DNA of 64,000 nt from Odontomyia ornata. Its lineage: Eukaryota > Arthropoda > Insecta > Diptera > Stratiomyidae. The translations under genes and the position numbers were made by a program. Positions 1-10,330 of the stretch are shown here, piece after piece (position 1 is the first letter of the stretch; every line of letters begins with the position of its first letter). The stretch covers positions 23,509,001 through 23,573,000 of the forward strand of contig OZ017740.1 in the NCBI GenBank assembly GCA_963969285.1, in the 5' to 3' direction. The notes under the pieces are model-generated. The model did not search any database, was not told the DNA's origin, and saw only the letters and a program-made list of their open reading frames with translations.

Positions 1-850
1 TTAAATTCCAAAGAAGTTCTCTCCTCTTGTCAGTGCTGCTTATATATAGTCAGGATACCGTCTGAACCAAAATCAATGAGTTTTATATTCTTCAAGAGGA
101 ATGAAGCCAGTTGTGTGACATGTCTAAATATACCCATCTGCAGGGTGAACTGGCTGTAGAACACAGGGATTTTCAAACACAGTTGCAGGATTTGCGATGG
201 GGCTTAGAATAAGCCTCAATATGAATATATTGATTCTCTCATATTGATAACTCATTCCATTAGATATATAGTGTTTCCAATCTACTTCAGACTTTGTATA
301 GAACTCAATATATACGCAAAAGTATTTCTCTTGAAAAACGCCCAGCATTTTCATCATACTACCACTTAAATTAAACCAGATCTGACATCCATTTGTCAAG
401 ATTTGTCTAAATAAAGTTTCCGTTGATAAATTTGACTTGTTGGTTGATACATATGGAATAAAAGAGTCATTGAAAGTAAATAAAACGCTTACGTATTTTA
501 CTAAGCATAGTTTCAACATGCTTGTTGTAGTAGTGATAATAATTTTCACGAACACCGAGCTATCGAACATAGAATTTATGAGGCACCTCCTCTATATTGC
601 TTTCATCGGCCATAATGTGGAAACCTTTCCGACTCCATTTTAGTTCTTGACTGGCCAATCAGAGCTTTGCTTGAAACAAAATTCATTCACATCTTAATGC
701 ATTGACATTCATTTTCTAATTGTTCATATAGATCTAAACGTCGTTGAACATTCCTCGAAGATTCTTTTAAACAACTAATGCGTTTCTATCTGCCACATAG
801 ATAACTCAACATAATCATTTCCTTTTGAAGCTTAGTAGCTCTCACCTTCC
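1..850 (-). pseudogene. Jockey-clade LINE fragment (reverse transcriptase C-terminal half)
   Basis: On the minus strand the translation matches, with many changes, the region after the RT catalytic motif of the Jockey copies at 13843-15558 and 23583-28955. Shared signatures are TNGCQIW (TYGCQIW in the others), DWKHYISN and PVHPADGYI. Homology continues to the window's left edge, so the 3' end lies outside. On the other side nucleotide similarity can be followed to about 830-850, near the FADD region, and then fades. Frameshifts and stops run through it, so it cannot make a working polymerase. It is more eroded than the other Jockey copies and looks older. Confidence 0.85.
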
Positions 851-1094
851 AGATTGTCTAATGTCCCGGTTTTCTTTCTATGGCTCGAACCGTTTCTGTG
901 TTGTTACAGTCAACCTCTGCCTCTCTTCGGGCTTAAATCTTGTGTTCCACAAGATTCCACTTTGAACCCTTCGTTCTTTTTGCTGCACATAAATAATCTC
1001 CATTCCTCTCTATCTTCTGCTTGTCCACTTTAAACTGATCTGACCTTAAAATTTTTCCAGGAATTAGTAGATCTGAAAATTGTTACATACAGTG

Positions 1095-4062
1095 TAAGGA
1101 TCTCTGGACTTTTTATTTATTAATTTCACCAAGCAAGGCGTAATTACAAAAAATACAAACTTAATTTAAACATTTATGAAATAGCGGCGTTGAGGGCATT
1201 TAAGATTTGGTTCTTAAAATTGGATTTGGAGATGGTTGGGGAGTAATGAACGCTAAACCTGTTGAATGCTTTACAGCATCTGTTAATCGGCTCATTGCTA
1301 GCATAGTTCGTGTGGTGCATACGCACGGTTAGCATTGGTGTGTGTCTTGTGGCTCTTATAGGATCGTTTAAGTGTATTTTGTCTGACAAGGATGTGGTTT
1401 GAATGTTGCCTCTTATTACATCAAAGGGCAAGCAAGCGGACAATGCAACTCTCCTAGAAGCCAGTGTAGTCAGGTTGATTATGTGAAGTCGAACATCATA
1501 AGATGGAAGATTGTGGAAAGAAGTAAGATCATACAAGGATCTAAGGGCGAAGAGCAAAAACTGTTTTTGCACTGACTCTAATCTGCGACTATGAATGTCG
1601 AATATGGGGTCCCAGACTGTGCAGCCGTATTCAAGAAGTGGACGGACAAGTGAGGTGTACAGAGATTTAGTAGCCCAGATATTTCTGAACTCTTTTGCTC
1701 TACGTTTAATGAAACCTAGCATTTTATAAGCCTTGCTCAGGATTTCATCATAATGGAGGTTAAAGCGGATTTTAGTATCTAAGACTATGCCAAGGTCGAC
1801 AACTCTCTCGACTCTTTTCAAACGTGTGTTATTAATATCATAATCATGTAAGATAACGTTCTTTTTTCTTGCAAAACTTATTATCTGGCATTTTTCTACA
1901 TTAAGAGCAAGTTGGTTTCTATCGCACCACTGAAGGAGAGCTGCTAACTTAGATTGAAGAAAAGATACATCGGATAAGGATTGTATACAGTGATACAGTT
2001 TGAGGTCATGGGCGTAAAACAGGTGCGAGACATCAGACAGTACTGTAGAAAGATCAGCAATGAAAATATTGAAGAGGAGTGGACCAAGATGACTGCCCTG
2101 AGGTACTCTAGAGGTGACATTGAACTCACGAGACAACCGACCTTGAAACTTAACGCATTGTGTGCGGTCTTTCAAATATGACTGAATCCAGTTGAGCAGT
2201 GAACCGTAGATGCCAAAAATGCGAAGTTTATTCACCAGTATTTCATGGTCCACTCGATCGAACGCTTTACTGAAATCTGTATATATTGCGTCTACCTGGA
2301 AGCCTTGCTCCATGCTACAAAGAATATCCGACGTCAAGGTAATACGATTAGTGGTGGTAGACCTGTTTTTACGGAAGCCATGTTGCTCTTCATTCATATA
2401 CGGTTCTATAATGGGGGAAATTTTACTGCAGATAATTTTTTCGAGCAGTTTAGGCATATTAGAGAGGATAGCAATGCCCCTGTAGTTCTCCACGCGCCGC
2501 TTATCGCCTTTTTTGTGAATTGGTGTTATAAAGGATGGTTTCCAAAGTTTGGAAAATATACCAGATGTTAGCAATTTATTAAAAATAAGGAAGAGAGGTC
2601 TAACCAATTCATTTTTGCAGAGGGACAGGAAGCAAGGAGGAATAAGGTCAAGGCCGGGTCCTTTATGTAGATCAAGATCTTCAATAGCATGAAGAATTTC
2701 ATCTTCAGAAATGGTAATGTTATCAATTAAGATCTGTGTGCCTGTTTCTAACGACTCAAAATGAGGCGAGTTGACTGGATTGGAGTAAAGGTGCTGAAAA
2801 TGATCAGCAAAGAATTCACAGATCTGCTCGGTGCAGGACGAGTCGGAGTCGTTGTATGACATTAAAGACGGGTAACCAGATGTTTTGCGTTTAACGTTAA
2901 CAAAGTCGAAGAATTTTTTCGGATTGGATATAGTTTCCTCCGCTATGACGTTAACGTATGTTTGATAGGCCTCTTGCGATTTAATTTTGAATTCAAGTGC
3001 AAGTTCGTTATATTTACTCTTAGTCGCATCGCTTACATATTTATCTTTTCTTAGGAGCCTATATAGTTTATTTCTCTGGTTACGTAAATGTCTCAGATCA
3101 CACCCCAGCCATGGTTCAGAAATCTTATCCCTTTTCTTGATTTTCGGTACGAAAGATTCAACGGCGTCAAAGATTATACGATAAAAGGTGGATAGAGCCG
3201 GATCCAAATCTAACGTTGACAGACTACCGTACCAGTCAATGCTGGATAGAAGACTATTAATGTTTCCATAATCGCCATTGCGGAAGTCATATACAATAGT
3301 TTGATTGTACAAAATAGAATTAAAAGTATCAGGAGTGGACAGTTCAAAAGAAAAAGCGGAGTAATGTCTCGAGTTAGAAAACAGATTCTCGTTGTCATCA
3401 GTTAAACTGGCCACAACTTCGTCGTATGTATTAGAAAAAATAAGGTCTAGCCATACACCGTTCTGGTTGGGAGCAGGAGATATCTGCTGCAAGTCGTTAC
3501 TATAGAAGGTGCTCATTAATTTGAAATCATTACTATCAAGGAGATTCACCGGAAGGAGTGGACCATGGTCATTGTCGATCACAAATTTTATATTAGGTCT
3601 ATTAAAGTCGCCAGTAATGATAATTTTATCGTCTTCATTTGTCATTGCAGTGATATCACTTATAATTTTACAGACATTGTCGTAGACAGTATCATTCGAT
3701 TTAGGAGGGACATAAAAAACGCCAATAAACACAGTAGATTTTCCCATTTTTATTTTGACCACTTTATGCTGAAATGAACTATGCGGCGTGCAGTTGACTG
3801 GCTCGCACATGAAGGAGTTATGTATAGCGATCAATACACCGCCTCCTCTTGACTGGCCAGTGATAATCGGGGCCCTGTCATCTCTGTAAATCCTCCAGTT
3901 ACTATCCAGAATTTCTTCATTAATGTGAGAATCCGTCAACCATGTTTCGGAAAGGGTGATAGCATTAAAATGGCACGATTTTGCGTCAAGGAAAAACTTA
4001 TTTAATTTACTGCGCATACCTCCACAGTTGTGGTAAAATAATTTGAGGCTTTGCTGGTTTTA
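1095..4062 (-). mobile_element. 5'-truncated CR1/Jockey-like LINE ('family G')
   Basis: A minus-strand non-LTR retrotransposon made of an endonuclease/RT ORF and a short 3' tail containing aataaataaa near 1100-1110. The coding frame stays open 14 codons upstream of the first ATG (to 4059), and those codons read LKLFYHNCGG, the usual start of the endonuclease domain. A TAA at 4060-4062 closes the frame. No ORF1 is seen upstream, and a mariner element begins within 60 bases, so this is probably a 5'-truncated copy. I found no target-site duplication. Its C-terminus differs from families A (Jockey) and F, so it is a separate lineage. Confidence 0.85.
1174..4017 (-). CDS. LINE ORF2: endonuclease-reverse transcriptase, catalytic motif YAHD
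   Basis: A 947-codon frame without stops. The N-terminal about 230 residues are an APE-type endonuclease, with LSETWL and ITGDFNRPN carrying the catalytic Glu and Asp. The RT domain follows: FITPIHKKGDKRRVENYRGI, YTDFSKAFDRVDH and RVPQGSHLGPLLFNIF. The palm motif that should read [FY]ADD reads YAHD. The first aspartate, essential for metal binding, is His at residue 670 (codon 2008-2010), a single G-to-C change on the coding strand. The region after RT (LLEYGCTVWDP) is intact. The protein would be expected to lack polymerase activity although the frame is open. The ATG chosen is internal to the endonuclease start, so the natural product probably began further upstream. Confidence 0.85.
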   Translation of the reverse strand: MRSKLNKFFLDAKSCHFNAITLSETWLTDSHINEEILDSNWRIYRDDRAPIITGQSRGGGVLIAIHNSFMCEPVNCTPHSSFQHKVVKIKMGKSTVFIGVFYVPPKSNDTVYDNVCKIISDITAMTNEDDKIIITGDFNRPNIKFVIDNDHGPLLPVNLLDSNDFKLMSTFYSNDLQQISPAPNQNGVWLDLIFSNTYDEVVASLTDDNENLFSNSRHYSAFSFELSTPDTFNSILYNQTIVYDFRNGDYGNINSLLSSIDWYGSLSTLDLDPALSTFYRIIFDAVESFVPKIKKRDKISEPWLGCDLRHLRNQRNKLYRLLRKDKYVSDATKSKYNELALEFKIKSQEAYQTYVNVIAEETISNPKKFFDFVNVKRKTSGYPSLMSYNDSDSSCTEQICEFFADHFQHLYSNPVNSPHFESLETGTQILIDNITISEDEILHAIEDLDLHKGPGLDLIPPCFLSLCKNELVRPLFLIFNKLLTSGIFSKLWKPSFITPIHKKGDKRRVENYRGIAILSNMPKLLEKIICSKISPIIEPYMNEEQHGFRKNRSTTTNRITLTSDILCSMEQGFQVDAIYTDFSKAFDRVDHEILVNKLRIFGIYGSLLNWIQSYLKDRTQCVKFQGRLSREFNVTSRVPQGSHLGPLLFNIFIADLSTVLSDVSHLFYAHDLKLYHCIQSLSDVSFLQSKLAALLQWCDRNQLALNVEKCQIISFARKKNVILHDYDINNTRLKRVERVVDLGIVLDTKIRFNLHYDEILSKAYKMLGFIKRRAKEFRNIWATKSLYTSLVRPLLEYGCTVWDPIFDIHSRRLESVQKQFLLFALRSLYDLTSFHNLPSYDVRLHIINLTTLASRRVALSACLPFDVIRGNIQTTSLSDKIHLNDPIRATRHTPMLTVRMHHTNYASNEPINRCCKAFNRFSVHYSPTISKSNFKNQILNALNAAIS

Positions 4063-4119
4063 TAATGTGGTGTAGCTCCAATTTCCTTGCATTAAATGTT
4101 GTTAAGTGTCATGAAATGT

Positions 4120-4923
4120 AATGAGACTGATTCCATGAAAACCGTGTATTTAAAATTATTCTGCAACCCTACCATTTCCTTCAAGGTAGTCCCTTTGGGC
4201 AGCTATACAACGATTCCAGCGCGTTTTCGATGCTTCGTAACATTTCTGCAATGCTTCGACTGGGATGTCCGCGAGTACTCTTGGCACGGCCGCCTGGATG
4301 TCCATAATCGACTCAAAATGGGTTTCTTTGACCACAAACTATGTTCAAGGGAACAAAAAACACTTACAGGGTCATATATCGGGCAAATAAGGCGGCTGTT
4401 ACAACACGGCGATCCCTTTAGAGGCCAAATATTGGGACTCATCAGAAAGGTTCTTTGGAACCATCTTCGCGCACAACTTTTTCATTCCAAAATCCTCGGT
4501 TAATATTTGTCCGACTGTTTCACGGTTCAAACTCAGTTCCGAGACCAACATGCGAACTGTTAAATGCCGATCTTCATAGATTAGGGCACGCACACGCTGC
4601 GTATTCGCGTCAGTCGGCATCTTGACTGGTCTCCCGCTCTGTGCCTCGTCTTATACGTTTCCACGCCCCTCCTTAAACTCTTTATGCCATCGAAACACCT
4701 GAGAATGACTAAGAGCACTTTCATCATGCACTTTTACAATTTTAGCGTACGTTTCCGAAGCTGTTTCGCCCAATCTGGCGCAAAATTTTATCGCAACGCG
4801 TTGCTCTTGATTTCGTTTCTCCATTTTCGTGACGAACTAAGCAAGCTAGAGCGATGGTAAATACAGGTATATCAATAGAGAGTGAAAAGATGCCACAAGC
4901 GTGGCAATAAAATTAGTCTCATT
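4120..4923 (-). mobile_element. mariner-like element, internally deleted
   Basis: Ends carry a short inverted repeat: aatgagactgatt at 4120-4132 against its complement aattagtctcatt at 4911-4923, 12 of 13 matching. Inside, on the minus strand, the transposase N-terminus starts at 4824 (MEKRNQEQRVAIKFCARLGE), followed by the second helix-turn-helix (VRALIYEDRHLTVRMLVSEL) and GMKKLCAKMVPKNL. The frame then runs almost directly into the family's C-terminal signature THFESIMDIQ...RCIAAQRDYLEG near 4320-4190. The catalytic DD34D core between is missing. A clear TA duplication is not visible on both sides. The element cannot move itself but could be mobilised if its ends are still recognised. Confidence 0.85.
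4190..4824 (-). pseudogene. mariner transposase remnant (HTH fused to C-terminus, catalytic core deleted)
   Basis: The ATG at 4822-4824 opens a frame with the mariner DNA-binding domain. A stop and frameshift lie near 4645-4655, after HSQVFRWHKEFKEG. The frame is recovered at about 4620 with TDANTQRVRALIYEDR. After KNLSDE the sequence jumps to the C-terminal tail, so roughly 150 residues including all three catalytic acids are gone. Further stops interrupt the tail. Such deletion derivatives are common for mariner elements, so this is best read as a dead nonautonomous copy. Confidence 0.8.
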
Positions 4924-5163
4924 CCACTATTGTCTTGCTATCCAGTTCTCGTTGAAACTTTTAAGGACCTGGGGTAGGGCTTGATGACAAACTGAAATTT
5001 GAAGATCAAGTTATGGTGGTAGTTTCAAAAACCTCCTGACTAGCTGGTTTGTTACGGAAACTTCAGGAATAGCTTACGTCAGCCAAATTTAAATACTACC
5101 AGTAATGCCTTGTTAGGGTAAGGTGGTACGAATACTGCAGCCTGGAGCTAATCTAGGTTAGGT

Positions 5164-5174
5164 AAATTAGCAGT
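5164..5174. repeat. target-site duplication, left copy (aaattagcagt)
   Basis: The 11-base string recurs exactly at 7007-7017, directly after the GAA-repeat tail of the RTE element. The two copies bracket 5175-7006 and fix both ends of that insertion. Confidence 0.85.
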
Positions 5175-6975
5175 AAACACTATGAAAATCTCAGAAGAGT
5201 AGCGAATAAGTTAATTAGGATTAAGAAAAGAAAATACTATGACGACCAATGGAGAAGTATAGATGTAAGTTTAGCGAGCAATAACACAAGACAAGCATAC
5301 CAAGTAGTGAAAAGCCTTAAACGTGGTTATCAGCGCAAAACCACGCCCTGTCGTGATGACAGCGGCAATATAATCGCTGATGAAATCAAGATTAAGGAAA
5401 GATGGGCAAAATATTTCAAGCACCTCTTTAATCCCCCGCACAGCTCCAGAACATCGGAGCCTATAGATGTCTGCGGAGAGCTTTCATTGGCCCCATCAAC
5501 TCTGGATGAAGTTTGTTCCATCATCAAAGCCCAAAAGAATAATAAAGCGCCCGGCATTGATGAGATTCCAGTGGAGCTCATCAAATGTGGCGGCAGTAGT
5601 GTTCATCAAGCTATTCACAAAGTCATCCAGTACATTTGGCAACAAGAACATATGCCGAATGAGTGGAGCCAATCAATTATATTCCCTACCCACAAAAAAG
5701 GTGACATGCTACAGTGCGAAAATTATACAAAATATTTTCTAAAATCTTAGAAAATAAAATCGGATCATACGCCAACAGTATTACTGGGGAGAATCAAGGT
5801 GGTTTTAGGGCAGGTAGATCAACAACAGACCAATTGTTCACGGTTAAGCAGGTACTTGAAAAATGCTGGGAGTTCAACATAGACGCACACCAAATTTTCG
5901 TTGACTTCAAGCAAGCATACGACAGTATTGATCGTAACGTACTGTACCACATAATGCTTGGTTTTGGCATCCCAGCCGAATTAGTCCGTCTTACCAAAAT
6001 GACAATGACATCGACGACCTCCCAAGTCCGCATCAATAACCAACTCACCGATGCCTTTGACACAAATATCGGACTAAAGCCGGGAGATGGGCTGGCCCAA
6101 TTGCTATTCAATTTGGCTCTAGAGTACGTTATACGGAAGCTACCTGGCGATACGCGTGGTACATTAATATTCAAGTCGAGCCAGGTAGTGGCCTCTGCGG
6201 ACGACATCACATTTTGTTACGGTCATTAACAACTGCCAAAGAACTCTTCCTGAAACTCGACAACGAAGCAAAACTAGTAGGGCTACAAATCAACGAAAAT
6301 AAAGCAAAGCGCATGACGCAGTCGAGGAAAAATACCCCAAATACAAAAAATATCACATTTGGCGAATACAGTACCGAACATGTTAGCGAATTTGTGTATT
6401 TAGGCGCCAAAATAACGAAAACGGGCAATGAAAGAGACGAAATACGCCGAAGAATACAGATCGTAAATAAAATATTTTATTCAGCATTGACGATCTTGAA
6501 GACCAGCTGCATACACAGAAAAACAAAGCTCCAAGTATACAAATCTGTGATAAGACCTGTGTTATGCTATGGGTGTGAAACATGGACCCTAACTCAAGTA
6601 TCCGCAAATATATTGAACGCCTTTGAGCAACGGGTCCTGAGGCGAATAATCGGAGCGAAGCTAGACAAGGACCAATAGCGTGTTCAATACAACCATGAGC
6701 TGTATGAAATTCGTGACGAACCGGAGGTGTCAAGAATTGTAAGACTGCGGAAGCTGCAATGGGCTGGACACATGAATCGTATGGACGAACAACGGATACC
6801 CAAGAAGGTATTCATTGGGAGAACTGAAGGCCGGCGGCCAGTGGAGAAACCGAGGAAACGCTTGTCTGACTCGGTCGACGAAGACAGTTCATCGCTGCTC
6901 GGATTTTGGAATTAGATGACGCGGTCAATGGACCGAGACAGTTGGAGGTGCTATTTGCAGGAAACGAAGGCCCGG
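5175..6975 (+). pseudogene. RTE reverse transcriptase, frameshifted
   Basis: The frame is open from 5175 to about 5728. There a deletion of roughly 30 bases removes the residues expected after CENY, and reading resumes in another frame at YKIFSKILENKIG. The catalytic box reads SADD (6192-6203), with both aspartates kept but the usual Tyr or Phe replaced by Ser. A frameshift near 6215-6230 separates this from LTTAKELFLKLDNEAK, and a stop lies at 6676-6678 before RVQYNHELYE. At least three lesions make it nonfunctional. The endonuclease domain was never copied because of the 5' truncation. Confidence 0.88.
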
Positions 6976-7006
6976 AAGGGGCTGTAGTGCTAAGAAGAAG
7001 AAGAAG
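5175..7006 (+). mobile_element. RTE-clade LINE, 5'-truncated, with (GAA)n tail
   Basis: The element starts in mid-ORF at the left target duplication. It reads in frame from KHYENLRRVANKL through the RT domain to the C-terminal TRKARKGL-like end, then a GAA microsatellite tail (6993-7006) and the right duplication. A short simple-repeat tail instead of poly(A) is typical of RTE elements. Recognisable motifs are NNKAPGIDEIPVELIK, GGFRAGRSTTDQLFTVKQ, FVDFKQAYDSIDR, VLCYGCETWTLT and LQWAGHMNRMDEQ. It is the most complete of several RTE copies here and serves as a reference for the others at 13782, 40125, 43840 and 48356. Confidence 0.92.
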
Positions 7007-7017
7007 AAATTAGCAGT

Positions 7018-7924
7018 GTATCGTACACACTCTTTGTAAAGTTCAAGGTAAGATGAAATCATAATGATAACTACAGTAGAGTAGATTTTTGATATCTCAC
7101 GTAAGTCAATCCGACTCAAAGTAAGATAGTTAGACTCGACGAACTTTATGATGATATTGTCTGCAATCAACAACAACAATCCTCAATAGCAAATTACTAA
7201 AAGGGTTTGGGTAAACAGTGCCTATTCGAAGAAAAATAAACCAGTTCAAACTCTCCGCCTGCGAAACTTAATGCATCTAACTCAACAAATGGCAATAAAC
7301 CTACGAGTCTCGACACGTACATCTAAACCGAAATATGTATTGATGTAACATGCAAGTCTAAACATCTCAAGAGCCAGATAAGTCATATCCTTTGCAAGAC
7401 TCTGAATTCCGGAATCACAGGGTGAGGTGAGGACTATAGTGCTGTGTTGGGAACGAGCTGATAAAAGGGCAAAGAACAAAGAGGGGTCTCTTTTGTTTCT
7501 AATTAGTAAAATTGGTGCTAGGAAAAGTATTGGATTTCGAAATTTTTAGTAGGAGTTTCGAGTGTACAGTGGGGGGGGGGTTCCGGGAAAAATTGGATTA
7601 CTACCGGAAAAAGACAAGTTTGCGCGGGAGAACAGCGAGATTGATTAGCTACAGAACGAGTGCATCGAGGGCGTTTTTCTCTTGAACATAGCCATGCTGG
7701 GGTAAAATCTGTACAGATTACTTCTCTGTGACGCCGACGATGGAATTCATCTAGGGGGCATCTTTTAAGATATTTTTTGGCAGCGAAGAAAGGTTGTTTG
7801 GAATTATATATGTATATTTTTGAGATCATCTTTTGGCTCAATTTTTTTTTTTTTGGTTGCATATGTATATTAATGAAACCCTGGTAAACGGATGCGCCGG
7901 GTGCATTCATGATGACTGACCCAA
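7018..7924. other. no gene recognised; G10 and T13 runs
   Basis: No transposon or gene homology seen on either strand. A run of about ten G lies at 7570-7579 and a 13-base T run at 7842-7854, the latter flanked on both sides by atatgtatat strings. The open frames here have no recognisable motif. Confidence 0.4.
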
Positions 7925-8430
7925 GCCAGTGTAAAGGGAGAGGGAAGGGTGAAAGTGAAGTGGAACTGGACGTGAAGCATTCTTGCTGTCGCCAGGGTGC
8001 GGGGCTGAAAGGGAAGCAAAGCTGGAGCCGGAGGAGTGAAGTATTAGTGAAAAGCAAGGGTACTGTAGCAGTTGCGGAAGTACCGGAGTACCGGTTGTAC
8101 CGATGTATAGAAGGACCGAAGGACTAGATTGCCGCAAGGGAGGGTGGTACCAAGCGAAGGGAGCAGTGAACTTGGTAGCGAGGGAAACGGAGACTTGGAG
8201 ATGAGGTAGCTGACGGGAGCAGTGGAACCGGACGAACGGCGAAGCCTAGTAGGAAGGGGAAGCGATGTACCTTGAAGCATGATCGATGGTGGTGCATGAT
8301 GGCTGAAGGAAGAAATGGAACCGAGCGAAAGGAGTAGTGAACCTAGTAGCAAGAGGAAATGGAGACCTGGAAGAGAGGTGGCTGATGGGAGAAAAGGAGC
8401 TAAATGAACGGCGCAAGCTTAGTGAGGAGA
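7925..8430. repeat. purine-rich region with a diverged direct repeat, period 171 bp
   Basis: The plus strand is strongly A/G-rich. The stretch from 8149 (accaagcgaaggg) to about 8260 recurs from 8320 (accgagcgaaagg) to about 8430, sharing agtgaac, agagg/gaggg, gaaa.ggagac.tgga, ggtagctga/ggtggctga, gaacggcg and cttagt. Similarity is roughly 75-80 percent by eye at a spacing of 171 bases. A weaker third copy may begin near 8031 (gaggagtgaagt). It fits an eroded minisatellite or satellite. Both strands hold longish open frames here, which is expected from the base skew and is not evidence of coding. Confidence 0.6.
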
Positions 8431-8639
8431 TGTAGCGAGGGATGTGGAGGCGTGTAGATGTTTGACTGAGTTTGCAGTCAGTAGCTCATGCTGCATAATG
8501 AGCTAAGCAACATAGATGATACATAAAGGAAGGGTCGAGAATTGTGGTCCGCAACTACTTTTCTCGACTTTGAACTGTATAAGATGGTTGTCAAAAGCGC
8601 AGAGAGATTTGCTAAACTCCGAGATAAATTTTAAAAAAC

Positions 8640-8995
8640 TCTTTAGAGAAGGCCGCCCCTACGCATCCAAAGCGAGATAACCTACTTCATTATGCGAGCC
8701 ACATAGGCAGTGTCACTCAGGCAGAGTGTCACGAAAAGCCGAGCAGGGCTTGATCGGTACGCTGGGTTAGGGGGAGCATATGACAGGTAACTGTCACCCC
8801 CTACATGGTGGCCAAGGTCTCCTGGCTGAAACGTGCAGGCTGTGGCTTGAATAGCGTCGAAAGTAGTTTTGAGCACATACCAGTTGTATCCAAAAGTCGA
8901 GGTAAATTGAGACCCCAACCTCCGTGCTGAGGGGGCAGATTGGCACAGCATTCTAATCCCTATCTAATGATGACCGTGAGATAGGGCCTATTTCT
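8640..8995. other. GC-rich patch, unclassified
   Basis: Clearly richer in G+C than its surroundings (gcaggctgtggc, ggtgacagttac on the minus strand), with an 89-codon minus-strand frame (8682-8951) that has no motif I know. The abrupt change in composition suggests an inserted repeat. I found no second copy in the window. Confidence 0.3.
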
Positions 8996-9154
8996 GGCAG
9001 GTACCCATGTAAACCACGTCTGTTTATAGTTATTATAGTCTGTATATTAGTTAAATTGTCTTTTGGATTAAATTTTATAGTCAAAGTTCAGACTTTTGTT
9101 TCTTTTTAGGGTTTTGTACTAAAATACAAAACCCTATTGCAATCACGACCTGTG

Positions 9155-9195
9155 TCCGTCTGTCCGTCCGTCCGTCCGTCCGTCCGTCCGTCTGT
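9155..9195 (+). repeat. (TCCG)n microsatellite inside family D
   Basis: Tandem tccg units with a few tctg variants. The tract is present but shorter in the D copies at 38441 and 46370, and only vestigial in the copy at 23200, so it belongs to the element and varies in length between copies. Confidence 0.8.
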
Positions 9196-9345
9196 ATGTC
9201 ACAGCACTTTTTCTCCGAAACTATAGAGGCTACAGCCATGAAACTTTGTAGGGAGGTCAGAAGTGGTGACCTCTTGAAAGTTCAAGGGTGGAAAAATTTT
9301 TCAAAGGCGTTTAAGGGGGTCTCCCCATATAGGGAGGTGACCCCT

Positions 9346-9650
9346 CAAAAAAAAAATTTCACCATTGGTAGTCGAGTAGGGTGTCATTGGAAAGGTCTCA
9401 TTGAGATCTTTTCAAAACAAGTCTTAAAATTGCCTGATGAGTACCGAGGGGGGCAGGGGAAGGGGAAACGTACGAACTTTTCGCGTATCCCCCCCCCCTC
9501 GCGATTGGACACCTTCCATCCGAAAAATCTGAAAAAAATCATGAATGTAGGCCTTAATGAGTACAACAACAACAAACACATGAGAATTCGAAATTCACTC
9601 AACTTTGTTAGTAATAGTATGATTTATCGATTTTGTGTTTTCTTGAATAA
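9346..9650 (+). repeat. internal direct repeat of family D, unit 1
   Basis: Pairs with 10031-10330. Shared strings in order: aaaaaatttca, aggtag.cga, cttttcaaaaca, ctcgcga.tggacacc, aaaatctgaaaaaaat, and caactttgtta.taatagtatgat. Identity is about 70-75 percent by eye, and spacing is about 685 bases. Confidence 0.7.
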
Positions 9651-10030
9651 CGGTACCCTTAAACTCAATAAAATTTAGCGAAGAGATGAATCTTTATAAG
9701 ATTGATCTTTTCTGAAAGTTTCATAAAGATCGAATAGTATTTACCGAAGTTATAGCGATTTGAATTTTCCTGTATTACTATGGAGCAATATGCCCTGTAT
9801 TACTATGGAAACAAATGGCTATGGAGCCATATGCGCTTTTTACCGACTTAGACACTACAGCTTTGCTAGAATTTGCATGAAAATTTCAGGAGTGATAGGT
9901 ATCATGAAGATGAGTACATACAAGTCGAAGAGGCAGGAGAGAGCTCCTAGCAAAAGGGCTTTGTAACCATTCTAGGATTCGAAAAAATAGGCCATGAATC
10001 GATGATTACAGTACAGAGGAGTGGCCTCTG

Positions 10031-10330
10031 TAAAAAAATTTCATGAAAGGTAGCCGATATGAGTATCAACTGAAAGTTCTCTATGAGAGCTTTTCAAAAC
10101 AGTTCTTAAACTGGCAGTTTTTGCTTCAGTGGGAGCACAGGGGGGAAAATACATGAAAAATGTGTTTCCTCCCTCGCGAATGGACACCAGTGATCTAAAA
10201 AATCTGAAAAAAATATCAAAGGAGATATTTATGGGTATAACTATAACAAATACCTCAGAAGTCAAAATTCGTTCAACTTTGTTAATAATAGTATGATCCT
10301 CGAATTTCACATTTTCTCCAATAAAATCGT
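10031..10330 (+). repeat. internal direct repeat of family D, unit 2
   Basis: Second copy of the 9346-9650 unit. It lies close to the right inverted end of the element. The 46370 copy contains one unit only. Confidence 0.7.

Noticed and set aside
7518..8352. Overlapping open frames of 70-180 codons on both strands
   Set aside because: The purine bias of this stretch removes stop codons by chance. Translations are low-complexity and frames overlap on opposite strands.
9155..9195. (TCCG)n as a CRISPR-like or regulatory array
   Set aside because: It is a plain microsatellite inside a dispersed element and varies in length between copies.
9196..9678. 160-codon frame inside family D as a possible transposase
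   Set aside because: It runs through the microsatellite-flanking and homopolymer regions, shows no catalytic or DNA-binding motif, and is not kept open in the other D copies.
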